DNA from: an uncultured Endomicrobiia bacterium
GTDB lineage: Bacteria; Elusimicrobiota; Endomicrobiia; DTEH01
Direction of reading: 5' to 3'
Assembly (NCBI GenBank): GCA_937936785.1
Contig: CALDDQ010000023.1
Span: 1-57,341, forward strand
Length of the DNA stretch: 57,341 nucleotides
Below, one piece after another: positions 54,572 through 57,341 of the stretch. The translations under genes were made by a program, and so were the position numbers. Positions within the stretch are counted from its first letter, which is position 1; each line of letters opens with the position of its first letter. The notes below the pieces were generated by a model. That model was not told where the DNA came from and did no database searches. It saw only the letters and a program-made list of their open reading frames with translations.

Positions 54572-56146
54572 ATGGTTATAGAAAAGAAATTTATTGGTCA
54601 AGCAGGATTAGGATATTGGGGAAAAAACATACTACGTGTACTTTATGAACTTGGTGTTATTAAAGTTGCTAGCGACTCTTCTTTAGATATTTTAAACGAA
54701 AGAAAGAAACAATTTCCCAATATCAGATTTACAACTTCTTTTGAGGATATTTTAGATGATTCGGATATAAAAGGAGTAGTTATATCAACACCTGCAGCGA
54801 CACATTATGAATTAGTTAAAAAAGCTCTATTAGCTGGAAAAGATGTATTTGTTGAGAAACCATTAGCATTAAAAGTTGATGAAGGTGAAGAACTTGTTGA
54901 GATAGCTGAAAGAGAGAATAGAATTCTTATGGTAGGACATATCCTTCAATATCATCCTGCTATTATAAAATTAAAAGAATTGATTACTTTAGGTGAGCTT
55001 GGTAAGATTTATTACATTTACTCTAATCGTCTAAATATTGGGAAACTTAGAACTGAAGAAAATATTTTATGGAGTTTTGCACCTCATGATATTTCTGTAA
55101 TTATTATGCTTCTTGGTGAAAAGCCAATAAATATTTCTGCTATTGGAGGTGATTATATAAGTAAAAATGTTCATGATATTAGTATTACAAATCTTAAATT
55201 TAGCAATGGTATAAAATCTCATATTTTTGTAAGTTGGATTCATCCATATAAAGAACAGAAACTGATAGTTGTGGGTTCAAAAGCTATGGCTGTTTTTGAT
55301 GATTTAACTGAAGAAAAATTATTTGTCTATCCACATAAGATTGAGTGGAAAGATGGGAAAATTCCTATAGCGCAGAAAGCAGATTACAAAATCGTACAAG
55401 TTGCAAAATGTGAACCACTAAAGTTAGAGATTGAACATTTTCTTAGCTGCATAGAAACAAGAACTACCTCAAAGACTGATGGCAAAGAAGGACTGGAAGT
55501 TTTAAAAGTACTAGAACAAGCAGAAAAATCTATAAGTGGTCATGGTATAAGTTCTTTTTCTTCTAATTTTACATCTTATTTTGTTCATGAAACAGCATAT
55601 ATTGATGAAAATGTTGAGATTGGAGAAGGAACAAAAATATGGCATTTTTCCCACGTGCTTAAAAACTCTAAAATTGGTAAAAATTGCATAATAGGTCAGA
55701 ATGTGGTTATAGGCCCGGAAGTAAAAATAGGAAATAGATGTAAAATTCAAAATAATGTTTCGGTATATAAAGGAGTAAATATTGAAGATGATGTTTTCTG
55801 TGGTCCTTCTTGCGTATTTACAAATGTTTATAATCCGCGAGCATTTATAGAGAGAAAACATGAATTCAGAGAAACAATTGTTAAAAAAGGATCTACAATA
55901 GGAGCTAATGCTACAATAGTTTGTGGAGTTACTATTGGTGAGTATTCTTTTGTTGCAGCTGGTGCAGTAGTAAAAAAAGATGTACCACCTTATGCTATAG
56001 TAGCAGGTGTGCCAGCAAAACAAATAGGATGGACATGTAAGTGTGGAACTACTCTTAGGTTCATTACTAACAAATCTATTTGTGAATATTGTGGTAATGA
56101 ATATGAAATAAAAGACAATAAACTCGTTGTATTAAAGGAGGTTTAG
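54572..56146 (+). CDS. Fused Gfo/Idh/MocA sugar dehydrogenase and left-handed beta-helix acetyltransferase (WlbA-WlbB type)
   Basis: The protein has 524 residues with two enzymes in one chain. Residues ~7-330 are an NAD-dependent oxidoreductase of the WlbA/WbpB group: [39 protein letters not shown] and [12 protein letters not shown]. Residues ~335-500 are a hexapeptide acetyltransferase of the WlbB/WbpD group: [39 protein letters not shown] and [16 protein letters not shown] zinc ribbon closes it (CKCG then CEYCGNEY). The pair oxidises C3 and later acetylates the 3-amino group of UDP-GlcNAcA derivatives. The stop is followed at once by the aminotransferase start. Confidence 0.9.
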   Translation: MVIEKKFIGQAGLGYWGKNILRVLYELGVIKVASDSSLDILNERKKQFPNIRFTTSFEDILDDSDIKGVVISTPAATHYELVKKALLAGKDVFVEKPLALKVDEGEELVEIAERENRILMVGHILQYHPAIIKLKELITLGELGKIYYIYSNRLNIGKLRTEENILWSFAPHDISVIIMLLGEKPINISAIGGDYISKNVHDISITNLKFSNGIKSHIFVSWIHPYKEQKLIVVGSKAMAVFDDLTEEKLFVYPHKIEWKDGKIPIAQKADYKIVQVAKCEPLKLEIEHFLSCIETRTTSKTDGKEGLEVLKVLEQAEKSISGHGISSFSSNFTSYFVHETAYIDENVEIGEGTKIWHFSHVLKNSKIGKNCIIGQNVVIGPEVKIGNRCKIQNNVSVYKGVNIEDDVFCGPSCVFTNVYNPRAFIERKHEFRETIVKKGSTIGANATIVCGVTIGEYSFVAAGAVVKKDVPPYAIVAGVPAKQIGWTCKCGTTLRFITNKSICEYCGNEYEIKDNKLVVLKEV

Positions 56147-57286
56147 ATGAAAGGAATACCGATGCTTGATCTATATGCGGAATATCTTTATATGAAAGAT
56201 GATATAGATAACGCTATAAAAAAATGTCTTGAACATCAGAAATGGATACTTGGACCAGAAGTTGTTGAGTTTGAAAGAAAACTTTCAAAATATTTTGAAG
56301 TAAGAAATTGCATAGGTGTCTCCTCAGGTACTGATGCTTTACTTTTAGCCATTAGAGCACTTGCTATTAAAAAGAAAGGAGATGAATTTTGGAACACAGA
56401 TGATTTAGTTATCACTACTCCGTTTACGTTTACGGCCACGGGAGATACGATAATTAGAGCAGGAGCAATGCCACTTTTTGTAGATATTGATCCAAGTACT
56501 TATAATATTGATTCAAAAAAAATTATAAGAGCAATAGAAGAATATAGAGACAAAGTTGTTGGTATAGTTCCTGTACACCTTTATGGATTGCCATGTAACA
56601 TGGATGAAATAATGGAAATAGCAAAGAAGTTCAATGTTTTTGTTGTTGAAGATACTGCGCAGGCATTCGGATCAAAATGGAGTAATAAAAAAGTAGGAAC
56701 AATTGGTGATATTGGAGCTTTAAGTTTTTTTCCTTCTAAAAATCTTGGTTCTTTTGGAGATGCAGGTGCTGTTATTACCAACGATGATGAAATATCAGAA
56801 CTTGTTAGAATGCTTAGAGTTCACGGAGGTAGAGACAAATACAATGTGGATTACTTAGGATATAAAGCAAGACTTGACACAATTCAAGCAGCAATTTTAC
56901 TTGTAAAACTTAAATATATAGATGAGTTTAATGAAAAAAGGAGAAAAATAGTTCAAATTTACAATGAAAGTTTAAAGAATATAGAAGAAATAGTTTTGCC
57001 TTCTATTGTGGATGGACATGTATATCACCAGTATACTATAAGAATACTTGATGGAAGAAGAGATGCTTTAAAAAAACATTTAAGTGAAAAAGGTATAGAT
57101 AGCATGGTATACTATCCTTTGCCACTACAAAAAATGAAGGTATTTGAGGGAAGGAGTAAAATATTTGAAGAATTAAAAGAATCTGAAAAGGCATCAAGAG
57201 AGGTTCTTAGTATACCAATAGAGCCTCTTATGAAAGAAGAAGAGGTTTGCAAGGTTATTGAAGCAATAAAGGAGTTTTTTAAATGA
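56147..57286 (+). CDS. DegT/DnrJ/EryC1-family aminotransferase (WlbC/WbpE type)
   Basis: The protein has 379 residues, with an AAGGAGG site inside the upstream gene. IGVSSGTDALLLAIRAL, PFTFTATGDTIIRAGAMPLF with VDIDPSTYNID, VVEDTAQAFGSKWSNKKVGT and the PLP-binding Lys in FFPSKNLGSFGDAGAVI are typical. It puts an amino group at C3 of the keto sugar made by the WlbA domain of the previous gene. In its first 70 codons Leu is mainly CTT (7 of 10), unlike most genes in the window, which prefer TTA. It overlaps the next gene by ATGA. Confidence 0.93.
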   Translation: MKGIPMLDLYAEYLYMKDDIDNAIKKCLEHQKWILGPEVVEFERKLSKYFEVRNCIGVSSGTDALLLAIRALAIKKKGDEFWNTDDLVITTPFTFTATGDTIIRAGAMPLFVDIDPSTYNIDSKKIIRAIEEYRDKVVGIVPVHLYGLPCNMDEIMEIAKKFNVFVVEDTAQAFGSKWSNKKVGTIGDIGALSFFPSKNLGSFGDAGAVITNDDEISELVRMLRVHGGRDKYNVDYLGYKARLDTIQAAILLVKLKYIDEFNEKRRKIVQIYNESLKNIEEIVLPSIVDGHVYHQYTIRILDGRRDALKKHLSEKGIDSMVYYPLPLQKMKVFEGRSKIFEELKESEKASREVLSIPIEPLMKEEEVCKVIEAIKEFFK

Positions 57287-57341
57287 AATTAGCAAGTATA
57301 GTTGGGGCAAGACCTCAGTTTATAAAACTTAAAAATTATTT
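57283..57341 (+). CDS. UDP-N-acetylglucosamine 2-epimerase family, WlbD/WbpI-like (3' partial, cut by window end)
   Basis: The first 19 codons read MKLASIVGARPQFIKLKNY. The VGARPQFIK start is typical of the WbpI/WlbD 2-epimerases that convert the diacetamido-glucuronate sugar to the manno form. It begins inside the aminotransferase stop (ATGA). The rest lies beyond the window. With the two genes before it, this gives the WlbA-B-C-D order. Confidence 0.8.
   Translation, partial: MKLASIVGARPQFIKLKNY

Overview
The window comes from an AT-rich (roughly 30% GC by eye), Gram-negative bacterium with a double membrane. The marks are BamA, Skp/OmpH and LpxD, several proteins that look like outer-membrane barrels, AphA and TolQ/ExbB. 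Long secreted fibronectin-III/FlgD-like proteins, PorV-like barrels, a GspG/PilA-type pilin and an RmlA of the long type suggest an uncultured lineage near Elusimicrobiota, Omnitrophota or the FCB group. I cannot assign a phylum from sequence alone. No rRNA, tRNA, CRISPR array or insertion sequence was seen. Almost everything is on the + strand; only 31644-32957 is on the minus strand.

1-9.8 kb is the surface and pilus region. It holds the 3' part of a secreted FN3/FlgD-like protein, a nonsense-broken four-helix-bundle (23S IVP) gene, a PorV-like barrel and a carbohydrate-binding-like protein with a FlgD/CTD-like tail. Next come two abutting genes that each join an outer-membrane barrel to ComEA-type helix-hairpin-helix DNA-binding domains. 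They are followed by a type IV pilin with its own consensus promoter and perfect terminator, and by the prepilin peptidase. This barrel-HhH plus pilus block is the best candidate for a poorly described system, possibly DNA capture or uptake across the outer membrane. A TMTC-like membrane glycosyltransferase with TPRs overlaps the peptidase gene.

11.5-35.3 kb is mostly housekeeping and catabolism. It includes a BaiN-like flavoprotein, a PD-(D/E)XK nuclease with FeS-type cysteines, hisS, aphA, and a large TPR protein followed by a barrel-like protein and an ExbB/TolQ with no ExbD. Two related amidohydrolases (8-oxoguanine deaminase-like and SsnA-like), glutamate dehydrogenase and a PLP lyase/synthase suggest purine or amino-acid catabolism. 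There are two CcdA-like thiol transporters, one beside a CxxCH lipoprotein, then a double-receiver regulator and an HNH nuclease.

35.5-57.3 kb is an envelope polysaccharide region: slipin, a Wzz-like protein, rmlA-C-B-D, ugd, UDP-xylose synthase, bamA-skp-lpxD, a coiled-coil HATPase protein, UDP-glucuronate epimerase, wecB, a MarR-type EPS regulator, gmd and fcl. It ends with wlbA-wlbB (fused), wlbC and the first codons of a second 2-epimerase. Together these make dTDP-rhamnose, UDP-glucuronate/galacturonate/xylose, GDP-fucose and probably a diacetamido-mannuronate-type sugar. No glycosyltransferase, flippase or polymerase of this cluster lies inside the window. A decayed AbiEii-like nucleotidyltransferase/partner pair sits between the MarR gene and gmd. 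The last three genes have visibly different leucine codon use, a hint of separate acquisition.
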